Made by a program: the position numbers and the translations under genes. Below are positions 33,244 to 40,884 of a stretch of DNA of 64,000 nucleotides, in pieces. This DNA comes from Brevundimonas sp. (GTDB lineage Bacteria; Pseudomonadota; Alphaproteobacteria; Caulobacterales; Caulobacteraceae): NCBI RefSeq assembly GCF_030682035.1, contig NZ_JAUXQZ010000003.1, positions 1-64,000 on the forward strand, read 5' to 3'. Every line of letters starts with the position of its first letter. Positions within the stretch are counted from its first letter, which is position 1. The notes under the pieces are model-generated. The model worked only from the letters and a program-made list of their open reading frames with translations. It made no database searches and was not told where the DNA came from.

Positions 33244-33280
33244 TCGACCCGACGCGCTCTGGATGGAGGCGTCGGGTCGA
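33244..33280. other. Perfect 12-bp hairpin after the FYDLN-acid gene
   Basis: TCGACCCGACGC and GCGTCGGGTCGA are perfect complements with a 13-nt loop, ending 9 nt beyond the stop of the TIGR02300 gene on the minus strand. It is probably an intrinsic 3' end without a clear U-tract. No gene is seen in the rest of 33099-33289. Confidence 0.55.
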
Positions 33281-33289
33281 AAAATCCGC

Positions 33290-33748
33290 CTATTCGTCTT
33301 CCTTGGGCGTGATGATTTCGTCCTCGAAGCCATCGTCGTCCTCGTCCTCGATGAAGGGGACGGAATCGTCGTCGTCGTCGGCCAGGACGTCGTCGTCCTC
33401 GGTCGCCTCGCCCATGCCGGACTCTTCGGTCGGGTCGACGGGGGCGTCGTCGTCGTCGTCCGGGGTCAGGATGGGCTCGTGGCCTTCCTGATCGATCTCG
33501 GGCGTCGCGACCGCTTCTTCTTCCTCGTCCTCGTCGCCGTCGGCCTTCTTGTCCTTGACCTGATCCTCATCGGCGTCGTCGGCGGCATAGCTGGCCGGAC
33601 GGCCGCGGCGGTTGCGCAGCTTCAGCGCCTCCTCAGGATCGAAGTCGGTCGCGCATTTGGGGCAGTGGGCGGGGCGACGGCCCAGGTCGTAGAATTTGGC
33701 CTGGCAGTTCGGGCAGACCTGCTTCTGGCCCAGTTCGGGTTTGGCCAC
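33290..33748 (-). CDS. TIGR02300 (FYDLN acid) family protein
   Basis: This 152-residue protein has an N-terminal zinc-ribbon-like segment with two CxxC pairs ([21 protein letters not shown]) that gives the family its name. A long Asp/Glu-rich tail with runs of DDDDD and DEDDDG follows. The family is restricted to alphaproteobacteria, and its function is unknown. The zinc ribbon plus acidic tail hints at nucleic-acid or protein mimicry, which is speculation. GTG at 33748 begins the conserved [10 protein letters not shown] start. It is divergent from aroA. Confidence 0.9.
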   Translation of the reverse strand: MAKPELGQKQVCPNCQAKFYDLGRRPAHCPKCATDFDPEEALKLRNRRGRPASYAADDADEDQVKDKKADGDEDEEEEAVATPEIDQEGHEPILTPDDDDDAPVDPTEESGMGEATEDDDVLADDDDDSVPFIEDEDDDGFEDEIITPKEDE

Positions 33749-33878
33749 GGTTGAAGACCTTTGGCGGGAGTGGGGAAATGGGGCGGCTCCCTTGCCACCC
33801 CCTGACGCCGCTGTCAAAAGCCATCTCCGCGCGCGCCCTCGAACTCTGGGCTCGCTGAGCCTTTCCGGAGACCGCCGG

Positions 33879-35204
33879 GTGTCGATTCCCGCCCATCTGA
33901 CCGCCCGCCGCAGCCCCGCGCTGGCCGGTCGGATGCGGGCTCCGGGCGACAAGTCGATCTCCCACCGCGCCCTTATCCTTGGGGCCATGGCGACCGGCGT
34001 CACGGATATCGAGGGCCTGCTGGAGGGCGACGACATCCTCGCCACGGCCCGCGCGGTCGAGGCCTTCGGGGCGACGGTCGAACGACTGGGCGAGGGCCGC
34101 TGGCGGGTGACCGGTCAAGGCGGGTTCCAGCAGCCGGCCGGGACCATCGACTGCGGCAACGCCGGCACCGGCGTGCGGCTGCTGATGGGAGCGGCGGCGG
34201 GGTATCCGATCACCGTGACCTTCGACGGCGACGCTTCGCTCAGGAAGCGGCCGATGAAGCGGGTGACCGGGCCTCTGGCTGACATGGGCGCCCGGTTCGA
34301 CTGGCAGGGCGTCGAGGACCGGTTGCCGGTCGCGGTCGCCGGCGGCGACCTGTCGGCCATCGACTATGTCCAGACCGTCGCCTCGGCCCAGATCAAGTCG
34401 GCGATCCTGCTGGCCGGGATCAATGCAGACGGCGTCACGACGGTGGCGGAGGCCGAGCCCAGCCGCGACCACACCGAACGCATGCTGAGGGCCTTCGGCG
34501 TCGAGGTCGGCGTCCTGCCGATCGACGGCGGCTGGCGCGTCAGCCTCAAGGGCGGCCAGACGCTGACGGGAACCGCCGTGGCCGTGCCCGGCGACCCGTC
34601 CTCCGCCGCCTTTCCGCTGGCAGCGGGGCTGATCGTCCCGGGGTCCGAGGTCACGGTCCAGGGCGTGATGCTGAACCCGCTGCGCACCGGCCTGTTCGAG
34701 ACATGGCGCGAGATGGGGGCGGACCTGACCGTTTCGAACCGCCGCATGGCCGGGGGCGAGGAGATCGGCGACGTCTCCGCCCGGCATTCGAAGCTGAAGG
34801 GTGTGATCGTTCCGCCGGACCGCGCCGCTTCGATGATCGACGAATATCCGGTGCTGGCCGCCACCGCCGCCTTCGCCGACGGGGCCACGGTGATGCGGGG
34901 CATCGGCGAGATGCGGGTCAAGGAGAGCGACCGCATCGCCCTGATGGCGATGGGGCTGACATCTTGCGGCGTCCGGGTCGAGGAAGAGCCGACGGGTTTC
35001 ACCGTCTTCGGCGGGTCGGTCCGTGGCGGGGCGGCCGTGCCCACCCACGGCGATCACCGCATCGCCATGAGCCATCTGGTGCTGGGTCTGGCGGCGGTGG
35101 AGGCGGTCACCGTGGACGAGCCGGGGATGATTGCCACAAGCTTTCCGGGGTTCGTGGAGCTGATGCGCGGGCTGGGGGCAGAGATCGCATGGGGTGAGCG
35201 ATGA
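33879..35204 (+). CDS. aroA: 3-phosphoshikimate 1-carboxyvinyltransferase (EPSP synthase)
   Basis: This 441-residue enzyme joins shikimate-3-phosphate and PEP, the sixth step of the shikimate pathway. Conserved elements are [11 protein letters not shown] (Lys25), [12 protein letters not shown], the LNPLRTGL region, [17 protein letters not shown] and [10 protein letters not shown]. The overall sequence is closer to alphaproteobacterial class II-type enzymes than to E. coli AroA. GTG at 33879 gives the expected N-terminus. It ends in a 4-nt overlap (ATGA) with a toxin gene that separates it from its usual neighbour cmk. Confidence 0.96.
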   Translation: MSIPAHLTARRSPALAGRMRAPGDKSISHRALILGAMATGVTDIEGLLEGDDILATARAVEAFGATVERLGEGRWRVTGQGGFQQPAGTIDCGNAGTGVRLLMGAAAGYPITVTFDGDASLRKRPMKRVTGPLADMGARFDWQGVEDRLPVAVAGGDLSAIDYVQTVASAQIKSAILLAGINADGVTTVAEAEPSRDHTERMLRAFGVEVGVLPIDGGWRVSLKGGQTLTGTAVAVPGDPSSAAFPLAAGLIVPGSEVTVQGVMLNPLRTGLFETWREMGADLTVSNRRMAGGEEIGDVSARHSKLKGVIVPPDRAASMIDEYPVLAATAAFADGATVMRGIGEMRVKESDRIALMAMGLTSCGVRVEEEPTGFTVFGGSVRGGAAVPTHGDHRIAMSHLVLGLAAVEAVTVDEPGMIATSFPGFVELMRGLGAEIAWGER

Positions 35205-35491
35205 TCGAAGTCCGCCGCACACAGGCGTTCACAGATTGGATGGACGGTCTACGCGACATACGTGCTCGCGCCATCATCGGCCGCCGCCTCAATCGTATGT
35301 CGCGCGGCTCTTTCGGCGACGTCAAACCCGTCGGCTCAGGGGTGAGCGAGGTGCGGATCGATCATGGCCCCGGCTACCGCCTCTACTTCGTTCAACGAGG
35401 CACAACGGTCGTCATTCTGCTAAGCGGAGGCGACAAGTCGAGCCAGAAGCGTGATATCGTCCGCGCCCGTGAACTTGCGGAGGATGTTTGA
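35201..35491 (+). CDS. RelE/HigB-like toxin of a type II toxin-antitoxin pair
   Basis: This 96-residue protein of the phage-derived Gp49-like/HigB (TIGR02683) addiction-module killer family has [58 protein letters not shown] and [14 protein letters not shown], the normal signature and length. Such proteins act as ribosome-dependent mRNA endonucleases or related growth inhibitors. It overlaps the aroA stop by 4 nt and the antitoxin start by 1 nt. Toxin-first order is usual for this family. Base composition is lower in GC than its neighbours, suggesting acquisition. Confidence 0.92.
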   Translation: MIEVRRTQAFTDWMDGLRDIRARAIIGRRLNRMSRGSFGDVKPVGSGVSEVRIDHGPGYRLYFVQRGTTVVILLSGGDKSSQKRDIVRARELAEDV

Positions 35492-35772
35492 TGCCCCTGA
35501 AGACCTTTCCGTTAGACGCAGCAGACTATCTCGATTGCGATGAGGCCGTTGAGGCCTTCCTTCAGGACGCGCTGGACTCGAACGAACCCATCGAGATCGC
35601 TGATGCTTTGGTCGTCATCGCGCGAGCCAAGGGGCTCGTGGCCGTGGCCGAAGCGGCTGGCCTGACGAGGGATATGCCGGCTACGCCGCCGCCAACCTGG
35701 CCGACGCTTCTGAAGGTCATCAGCGGACTTGGGCTCAAGCTTACGCCAGTAACGGTCAAGTCCGCCGCGTGA
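35491..35772 (+). CDS. Antitoxin, TIGR02684-type HTH protein
   Basis: This 93-residue partner of the toxin has a start ([31 protein letters not shown]) and a helix-turn-helix-like region (IADALVVIARAKGLVAVAEAAGL ... TLLKVISGLGLKL) that match the addiction-module antidote family with a Cro/C1-type fold. It should bind and neutralise the toxin and repress transcription of the pair. ATG at 35491 overlaps the toxin stop (TGATG). A mini-ORF overlaps its own stop and reaches cmk. Confidence 0.9.
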   Translation: MPLKTFPLDAADYLDCDEAVEAFLQDALDSNEPIEIADALVVIARAKGLVAVAEAAGLTRDMPATPPPTWPTLLKVISGLGLKLTPVTVKSAA

Positions 35773-35840
35773 TGTCTCCCACTATCTCCGCAGAACACCT
35801 CGACACACCGGAAGCGGCCGCAGAGAAACCCGCCGCGTGA
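35772..35840 (+). CDS. 22-codon mini-ORF bridging antitoxin and cmk
   Basis: The ATG overlaps the antitoxin stop (TGATG) and the TGA overlaps the cmk GTG start (GTGA). Ribosomes could therefore pass from the antitoxin to cmk without a gap. The predicted peptide (MSPTISAEHLDTPEAAAEKPAA minus its last residues) has no known family. It is more likely a coupling device or chance than a functional peptide. Confidence 0.25.
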   Translation: MSPTISAEHLDTPEAAAEKPAA

Positions 35841-36484
35841 CGTCCTTCATCATCGCCGTCGACGGACCCGCCGCCTCGGGCAAGGGCACCATCGCCGCCC
35901 GGCTGGCGCGGACCTTTGGCCTGCCGTTCCTCGACACCGGGCTGCTCTACCGCGCCGTGGGATTGGGTGTGCTGGACGCGGGTGGATCGCTGGACGACGA
36001 AGCTGCCGCCGAAGCCGTGGCGCGCGCCTTGAAGGCCGAAAACCTCAGCGACACCGAGCGCCTGACCAGTGGCGACGCCGGCGAGGCGGCCAGCCGGGTC
36101 GCGGGCTATCCGGGCGTGCGGGCCGCCCTGCTGGATTTCCAGCGCGCCTTCGCCGCCCAGCCCGGCGGGGCGGTGCTGGACGGGCGCGACATCGGCACCG
36201 TCATCGCCCCGGACGCCCCGGCCAAGCTGTTCGTGACGGCGACGCCTGAGGTCCGCGCTCTGCGCCGCTGGAAGCAGTTGGCCGGCCGCGGCGACGCCAT
36301 CGCCTATGAAGAGATGCTGGCCGACATTGTCCGCCGCGACGAGCGCGATGCGGGCCGGGGCGCGGCTCCGATGGTGCAGGCCGACGACGCCGTCTTGCTG
36401 GATACGACCGATATGGATATAGAGACCGCCTTCGATGCGGCCCGCCGTATCGTCGAGGCGGCGCGTGTCCGGCACGGTCTTTAG
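35837..36484 (+). CDS. cmk: Cytidylate kinase
   Basis: This 215-residue NMP kinase phosphorylates CMP and dCMP with ATP. It has a P-loop GPAASGKGT (10-18), DTGLLYRA, GRDIGTVIAPDA and a RRDERDAGR lid element. The length is typical. GTG start at 35837. Normally found as aroA-cmk-rpsA; here the toxin-antitoxin pair sits between aroA and cmk. rpsA follows after 152 nt. Confidence 0.96.
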   Translation: MTSFIIAVDGPAASGKGTIAARLARTFGLPFLDTGLLYRAVGLGVLDAGGSLDDEAAAEAVARALKAENLSDTERLTSGDAGEAASRVAGYPGVRAALLDFQRAFAAQPGGAVLDGRDIGTVIAPDAPAKLFVTATPEVRALRRWKQLAGRGDAIAYEEMLADIVRRDERDAGRGAAPMVQADDAVLLDTTDMDIETAFDAARRIVEAARVRHGL

Positions 36485-36636
36485 GGGCCCCAAGGCAAAT
36501 CCAGCGCGTCATCCTCGGCTTCCGCGGGCGTTCTGGCTCATTCGCCTCGCATCCCGACGACCTGATCTCACGTTTCACTCACCTCGCGCGGGGCCCTTCG
36601 GTCGCGCGCCATAACCGTTAGAAACCCAACAACTGC

Positions 36637-38346
36637 ATGACTGACACCCAAAGCTTCTCCCCCTCGCGCGACGACTTCGCCGCGCTGCTCGACGAAACCC
36701 TTCAGGGCCGTGACCTCGGCGAAGGCCAGGTCGTTCACGGCCGCGTCGTCGGCATCGAGAAAGACATCCTGATCATCGACGTCGGTCTGAAGACCGAAGG
36801 CCGCATCCCGGCCCGCGAGTTCGGCATCGGCGAAGGCGCCGTGATCCCCAAGCTCGGCGATAATGTCGAAGTCTACCTCGAGCGCGTCGAAAACGCCCTG
36901 GGTGAAGCCGTCATCAGCCGCGACAAGGCGCGTCGCGAAGAAGCCTGGACCCGTCTGGAAGTCGTGTTCGCCGAAGGCCAGCCGGTCAACGGCGCCATTG
37001 TCGGCCGCGTCAAGGGCGGCTTCACCGTCGATCTGGGCGGCGCTTCGGCCTTCCTGCCGGGCTCGCAGGTCGACATCCGCCCCGTGCGCGACGTCGGCCC
37101 GCTGATGGGCAAGGAACAGCCCTTCGCCATTCTGAAAATGGACCGTCCGCGGGGCAACATCGTCGTCTCGCGTCGCGCCATTCTGGAAGAAGCCCGCGCC
37201 GAACAGCGCACCGAACTGGTCGGCCAGCTGCTGGAAGGCGAAGTCCGCGAAGGCGTGGTCAAGAACATCACCGACTACGGCGCGTTCGTGGATCTGGGTG
37301 GCATCGACGGCCTGCTGCATGTCACCGACATGAGCTGGAAGCGCGTCTCGCACCCCTCGCAAGTCCTCGCGGTCGGCGACACCGTCAAGGTCCAGATCGT
37401 CAAGATCAACCCGGACACCCAGCGCATCAGCCTCGGCATGAAGCAGCTGCAGACCGATCCGTGGGACGGCGTTGAAGCCAAATATCCGGTCGGCGCCAAG
37501 ATGACCGGCCGCATCACCAACATCACCGACTACGGCGCGTTTGTTGAGCTGGAAGCCGGCGTTGAAGGTCTGGTCCACGTCTCGGAAATGAGCTGGACCA
37601 AGAAGAACGTTCACCCTGGCAAGATCGTCTCGACCTCGCAGGAAGTCGACGTGGTCGTGCTGGATGTCGACGCCTCCAAGCGCCGCATCTCGCTCGGCCT
37701 CAAACAGGCCCAGGACAATCCGTGGGACGCCTTCGTCGCCGCCAATCCGATCGGCGCGACGGTCGAGGGCGAGGTCAAGAACGCCACCGAGTTTGGCCTG
37801 TTTATCGGCCTGGACAATGACATCGACGGCATGGTCCATCTGTCGGACCTGGACTGGAACGTCTCGGGCGAGGAAGCCATCCAGCGCTACCGCAAGGGCG
37901 AAACGGTCAAGGCCAAGGTTCTCGACGTCGATGTCGAGAAGGAACGCGTCTCGCTGGGCATCAAGCAGCTGGGTGGCGATCCCATCGAAGGCGACACCTT
38001 CAAGAAGGGCCAGCAGGTCACCGTCACCGTGACGTCGATCGAAACCGGCGGCATCGAGGTCAAGTTCGGTGAAGACGACGCGCCGGCGACCGCCTTCATC
38101 CGCAAGTCCGACCTGTCGCGCGACCGCAACGACCAGCGCACCGAGCGCTATTCGGTTGGCGACCGCGTCGACGCCATGGTCACCGGCATCGACAAGGCCT
38201 CGCGCCGTGTCTCGGTGTCGATCAAGGCCCTGGAAATGAAGGACGAAACCGCGGCGATCGAACAGTTCGGCTCGTCCGACTCGGGCGCTTCGCTGGGCGA
38301 CATCCTGGGCGCGGCCATGCGTGAGAAGGCGGCGTCGAAGGACTAG
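36637..38346 (+). CDS. rpsA: 30S ribosomal protein S1
   Basis: This 569-residue protein has six S1/OB-fold domains, with repeated signatures such as GRVKGGFTVDLGGASAFLPGSQ, NITDYGAFVDLGGIDGLLHVTDMSW and TEFGLFIGLDNDIDGMVHLSDLDW. It binds mRNA on the 30S subunit and promotes initiation at structured or weak Shine-Dalgarno sites. Full length, ATG at 36637. A 152-nt upstream gap likely holds its own promoter. A clear terminator follows. Confidence 0.97.
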   Translation: MTDTQSFSPSRDDFAALLDETLQGRDLGEGQVVHGRVVGIEKDILIIDVGLKTEGRIPAREFGIGEGAVIPKLGDNVEVYLERVENALGEAVISRDKARREEAWTRLEVVFAEGQPVNGAIVGRVKGGFTVDLGGASAFLPGSQVDIRPVRDVGPLMGKEQPFAILKMDRPRGNIVVSRRAILEEARAEQRTELVGQLLEGEVREGVVKNITDYGAFVDLGGIDGLLHVTDMSWKRVSHPSQVLAVGDTVKVQIVKINPDTQRISLGMKQLQTDPWDGVEAKYPVGAKMTGRITNITDYGAFVELEAGVEGLVHVSEMSWTKKNVHPGKIVSTSQEVDVVVLDVDASKRRISLGLKQAQDNPWDAFVAANPIGATVEGEVKNATEFGLFIGLDNDIDGMVHLSDLDWNVSGEEAIQRYRKGETVKAKVLDVDVEKERVSLGIKQLGGDPIEGDTFKKGQQVTVTVTSIETGGIEVKFGEDDAPATAFIRKSDLSRDRNDQRTERYSVGDRVDAMVTGIDKASRRVSVSIKALEMKDETAAIEQFGSSDSGASLGDILGAAMREKAASKD

Positions 38347-38371
38347 TTTCCTTCATCCGTCGAAATGGACA

Positions 38372-38401
38372 GGCGGCCGGAGCAATCCGGCCGCCTTTTT
38401 C
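38372..38401 (+). terminator. Rho-independent terminator after rpsA
   Basis: A GGCGGCCGGA-gcaa-TCCGGCCGCC stem of 10 perfect pairs is followed by TTTTTC, 25 nt after the rpsA stop. Confidence 0.92.
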
Positions 38402-38588
38402 GTGGCCCAGGCCCGTACCGCATTGACGGTATTCCCCCCGCTTGCCCTCATTAACCGACATTTCGGCGCTGAATCCGTCACGGGGCCTTTTTCCCCCGGC
38501 AGGTGAAGGCTAGGGTGGGGTTGCATCCTGCGCTCGGATGCACCCGTATGCGTCCTGGGGAAGCGCGCAACTGGACGGGGGCCTGCTG

Positions 38589-38876
38589 ATGATAAAATCC
38601 GAGCTGATCGAGAAGCTCGCAGCCGAGAACACTCACCTGACCCACGCCGAGGTCGAGCGGGTGGTCAATATCGTCCTGGGCCGGATGGTGGATTCGCTCG
38701 GCGACGGCGGTCGTGTCGAGCTGCGCGGCTTCGGGGCCTTTTCAGTGCGGGGTCGTCCGGCGCGGGCGGGCCGCAATCCCCGGACCGGCGAGACGGTCGA
38801 TGTGCCGGCCAAGGCGGTGCCCTTCTTCAAGAGCGGCAAGGAACTGCGAGAGCGGCTGAACGCCGGGGACGCCTGA
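38589..38876 (+). CDS. ihfB: Integration host factor subunit beta
   Basis: This 95-residue HU/IHF protein has [14 protein letters not shown], the [27 protein letters not shown] arm and [15 protein letters not shown]. With IhfA it bends DNA at specific sites and helps sigma-54 promoters, recombination and replication control. ATG at 38589 is chosen; an earlier ATG would add 17 non-conserved residues. The 242-nt leader has a perfect 7-bp hairpin (TGCATCC/GGATGCA, 38522-38542) that may matter for its regulation. Confidence 0.95.
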   Translation: MIKSELIEKLAAENTHLTHAEVERVVNIVLGRMVDSLGDGGRVELRGFGAFSVRGRPARAGRNPRTGETVDVPAKAVPFFKSGKELRERLNAGDA

Positions 38877-38883
38877 CGCCCCC

Positions 38884-39021
38884 ATGGGGATGGCCGCCGG
38901 GTTCAAGGACTTCATCTCGCGCGGCAAACTTTTTCACGCCCGGCCGCCGCCATGTGACACTCCGCCGGCGCGGAAGGTTGCGCTGGCTCTGGCCGGCACA
39001 GGCCTCAGGCACATGGCGTAG
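38884..39021 (+). pseudogene. Possible 5' remnant of mscL
   Basis: Eight nucleotides after ihfB an ATG opens a 45-codon frame. Its first 14 residues (MGMAAGFKDFISRG) look like the start of the large-conductance mechanosensitive channel MscL (xxxEFKEFxxRGN). After RG the similarity stops and the frame runs antisense to the 3' end of the next gene. It may be a truncated mscL or a chance match; the evidence is only about eight residues. Confidence 0.25.
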
Positions 39022-40076
39022 TCGCCGTCGTAGGGGGTCGGCGACCACAGCGTCGGATCGGGACCGCCCGGCGCGAACCGCACATGGCAATGTCCCCAGC
39101 CGCCCTCGCGCCGCGTGCCCCGGACGTGGTCGCCCAGTCTTTCCAGCATATGAGGGCTGACCATCTGGAGGCGCAGCTTGGCCGCGCCCATCTGTCCCAC
39201 GGCGCCCCTCAGGGCTTTCATCAGGGCCGGAATGGCCTCTGCCTCGCCAGCCAGGGCCTCAAGGTCCAGGATCTCCAGAACCGGCGGCTCCAGTATGTTG
39301 GACTTGGCCACCATGGCCGTGGCGTAGCCGGTGATCTCGCGCCCCCGGTTGAAGGCGAGCACCAGCGGGGGATCGGTCAGGTCCGGGTCGGCCAGCCGCC
39401 AGCGGAGGACCTCGGGACTCCGGTCGGCCAGCAGGCGGCCTTCGGCGCGCAGGGCCGCCCAGAATTCCGCATATCTCGATTGATCCCGAAAATCGCTCAG
39501 CACCGATACCCCCGGCGGCAAGGCCAGGCGGGGCTTTTCGGACAGACGGTTGTTCAGCAGTCGCTCGCCCCAGCGCGACACGATGTCGGGCGCCAGCCGA
39601 TGGGCCGCCCGGTAAAACCGGCCGCAGGCCAGAGTCACGGGATTGATAATCCAGCTCAGTTTCAGCGCGTGGGTCGGCTCGGGCCAGGGATCCATGCCGT
39701 GACGGGCGTACAGGGGCTGGGATTTGCGATTCGCGTTGAAGACCCAGGCGGCGAACATGCCCGGTTGGCTGGCGAAGGCGCCGAGCATCTCTCCGCTGGC
39801 CCCGCGAACCGGCGGGGTCACGATGATCGAGAAACCCGTCGCGCCATTCAGCGGCTGATCGTTCAGCCAATATCGCTGGATCAGATTGCCGACATGTCCC
39901 GCCGGTTGGCCATCCGGGCCGTCGACGACCCACCCCGCGGGCGCGCCCGCGCGGACCCGCGCCGGATTGGCGTGCAGCCATCGCCAGCCGGCCAGCGACC
40001 TCTCGGGCCAGCCCACATGGCGGTGCAAAGCCTGGAGGGCTGGAAAGTCGGCTTCGGATATGGGTCGACAGGTCAT
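38934..40076 (-). CDS. GNAT-fold acyltransferase-like protein
   Basis: This 380-residue soluble protein starts with RPISEADFPALQALHRHVGWPE and has two GNAT-like halves, with features such as GWVVDGPDGQPAGHVGNLIQRYW, ARHGMDPWPEPTHALKL and TGYATAMVAKSN. Similar large GNAT/FemAB-like proteins occur in polysaccharide and cell-envelope gene sets, but no partner genes are nearby. The substrate is unknown. ATG at 40076 is chosen; an ATG at 40115 would add 13 residues. It is divergent from imuA, sharing a 154-nt promoter region with the LexA box. Confidence 0.65.
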   Translation of the reverse strand: MTCRPISEADFPALQALHRHVGWPERSLAGWRWLHANPARVRAGAPAGWVVDGPDGQPAGHVGNLIQRYWLNDQPLNGATGFSIIVTPPVRGASGEMLGAFASQPGMFAAWVFNANRKSQPLYARHGMDPWPEPTHALKLSWIINPVTLACGRFYRAAHRLAPDIVSRWGERLLNNRLSEKPRLALPPGVSVLSDFRDQSRYAEFWAALRAEGRLLADRSPEVLRWRLADPDLTDPPLVLAFNRGREITGYATAMVAKSNILEPPVLEILDLEALAGEAEAIPALMKALRGAVGQMGAAKLRLQMVSPHMLERLGDHVRGTRREGGWGHCHVRFAPGGPDPTLWSPTPYDGDYAMCLRPVPARASATFRAGGVSHGGGRA

Positions 40077-40195
40077 GGCGAGCGAGCGTCTCGATATGGA
40101 GCGAAGGGATCCCATGAAGGGTTCGCTGCATCAGCCGGGCCATTCAGACACAAAGACGTAACGTTCTGGTTCAGGTTTGACTCCCGGATGATTTG

Positions 40196-40210
40196 GAACA
40201 AAGAGTGAAC
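40196..40210. promoter_or_regulatory. LexA (SOS) box for imuA-imuB-dnaE2
   Basis: GAAC-AAAGAGT-GAAC is the reverse complement of the alphaproteobacterial LexA site GTTC-N7-GTTC, exact in spacing and half-sites. It lies 20 nt before the imuA ATG. imuAB-dnaE2 is a classic SOS-induced operon in Caulobacter, which strongly supports the assignment. Confidence 0.85.
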
Positions 40211-40230
40211 AATCTGATATCCGGACTTTC

Positions 40231-40884
40231 ATGAACCCCGCTCCCCCTCCCTCTTCTGACCCTTGGCCCGAGCGGCCCTCGCCGCTGGAAGAGGCGTGCG
40301 CGTCCGAGCCGCGCGACATGGCGGCCCTGTTGCTGTTCGCCCTGTCACGTCGGCTGGAAGGAGACGCGCGGCCCGTGCTGGTGACCGCGACCCGGGCGTG
40401 GCTCAGCGAACAGGGCCGGCCCTACGGTCCCGGCCTGTCGGGAGTCTCCCCGATTCTGGCTCCGGTCACGACGGCGGCCGAGGCATTGTGGACGTTGGAG
40501 CAGGCCTTGCGGTCAGGGGCTGTATCCCTGGCGCTGGGCGCGGTGGACGGGACGACCCTGGCCCAGACGCGGCGGCTGTATTTCGCGGCGAAACAAGGCG
40601 AGTGCGTGGCGCTGGTGCTGCCACGACGACTGGATGGGCTCAGCGCGGCGCGGCGGCGCTGGCGCATCTCGACCTGCGAAAGCGCGACGGATCCCGACGA
40701 TCCTCGGGCGCCCGGTCCGGCCCGGCTGATCGCCGAACTGGTCCGCGGCCGGGGCGAGCGGCCCGGGGCCTGGATGCTGGAGCAGGATGATGAGACGCAT
40801 CGTCTCCGTCTGGCTGATCGACTGGCCGGTGACGGTCTGGCGGCGATCGGCCATGCGGGCGCGCCGTCCGGCCTCGCCGCCTGA
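40231..40884 (+). CDS. imuA: ImuA, SOS mutagenesis cassette protein
   Basis: This 217-residue protein is distantly related to RecA/SulA and lacks an obvious Walker A motif. Together with ImuB and DnaE2 it carries out error-prone repair synthesis in bacteria lacking Pol V; its exact role is not settled. Typical features include MAALLLFALSRRL, LVTATRAWLSEQGRPYGPGL and EALWTLEQALRSGAVSLALGAVDG. A LexA box is 20 nt upstream. Its 3' end overlaps imuB by about 95 nt in a different frame. Confidence 0.88.
   Translation: MNPAPPPSSDPWPERPSPLEEACASEPRDMAALLLFALSRRLEGDARPVLVTATRAWLSEQGRPYGPGLSGVSPILAPVTTAAEALWTLEQALRSGAVSLALGAVDGTTLAQTRRLYFAAKQGECVALVLPRRLDGLSAARRRWRISTCESATDPDDPRAPGPARLIAELVRGRGERPGAWMLEQDDETHRLRLADRLAGDGLAAIGHAGAPSGLAA

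Noticed and set aside
33633..35222. 529-codon minus-strand frame opposite aroA
   Set aside because: Antisense to aroA, whose active-site motifs are all in the plus-strand frame.
35772..35840. Mini-ORF as a functional peptide gene
   Set aside because: Kept only as a low-confidence coupling feature; 22 residues with no hydrophobic segment or homology are not enough for a gene call.
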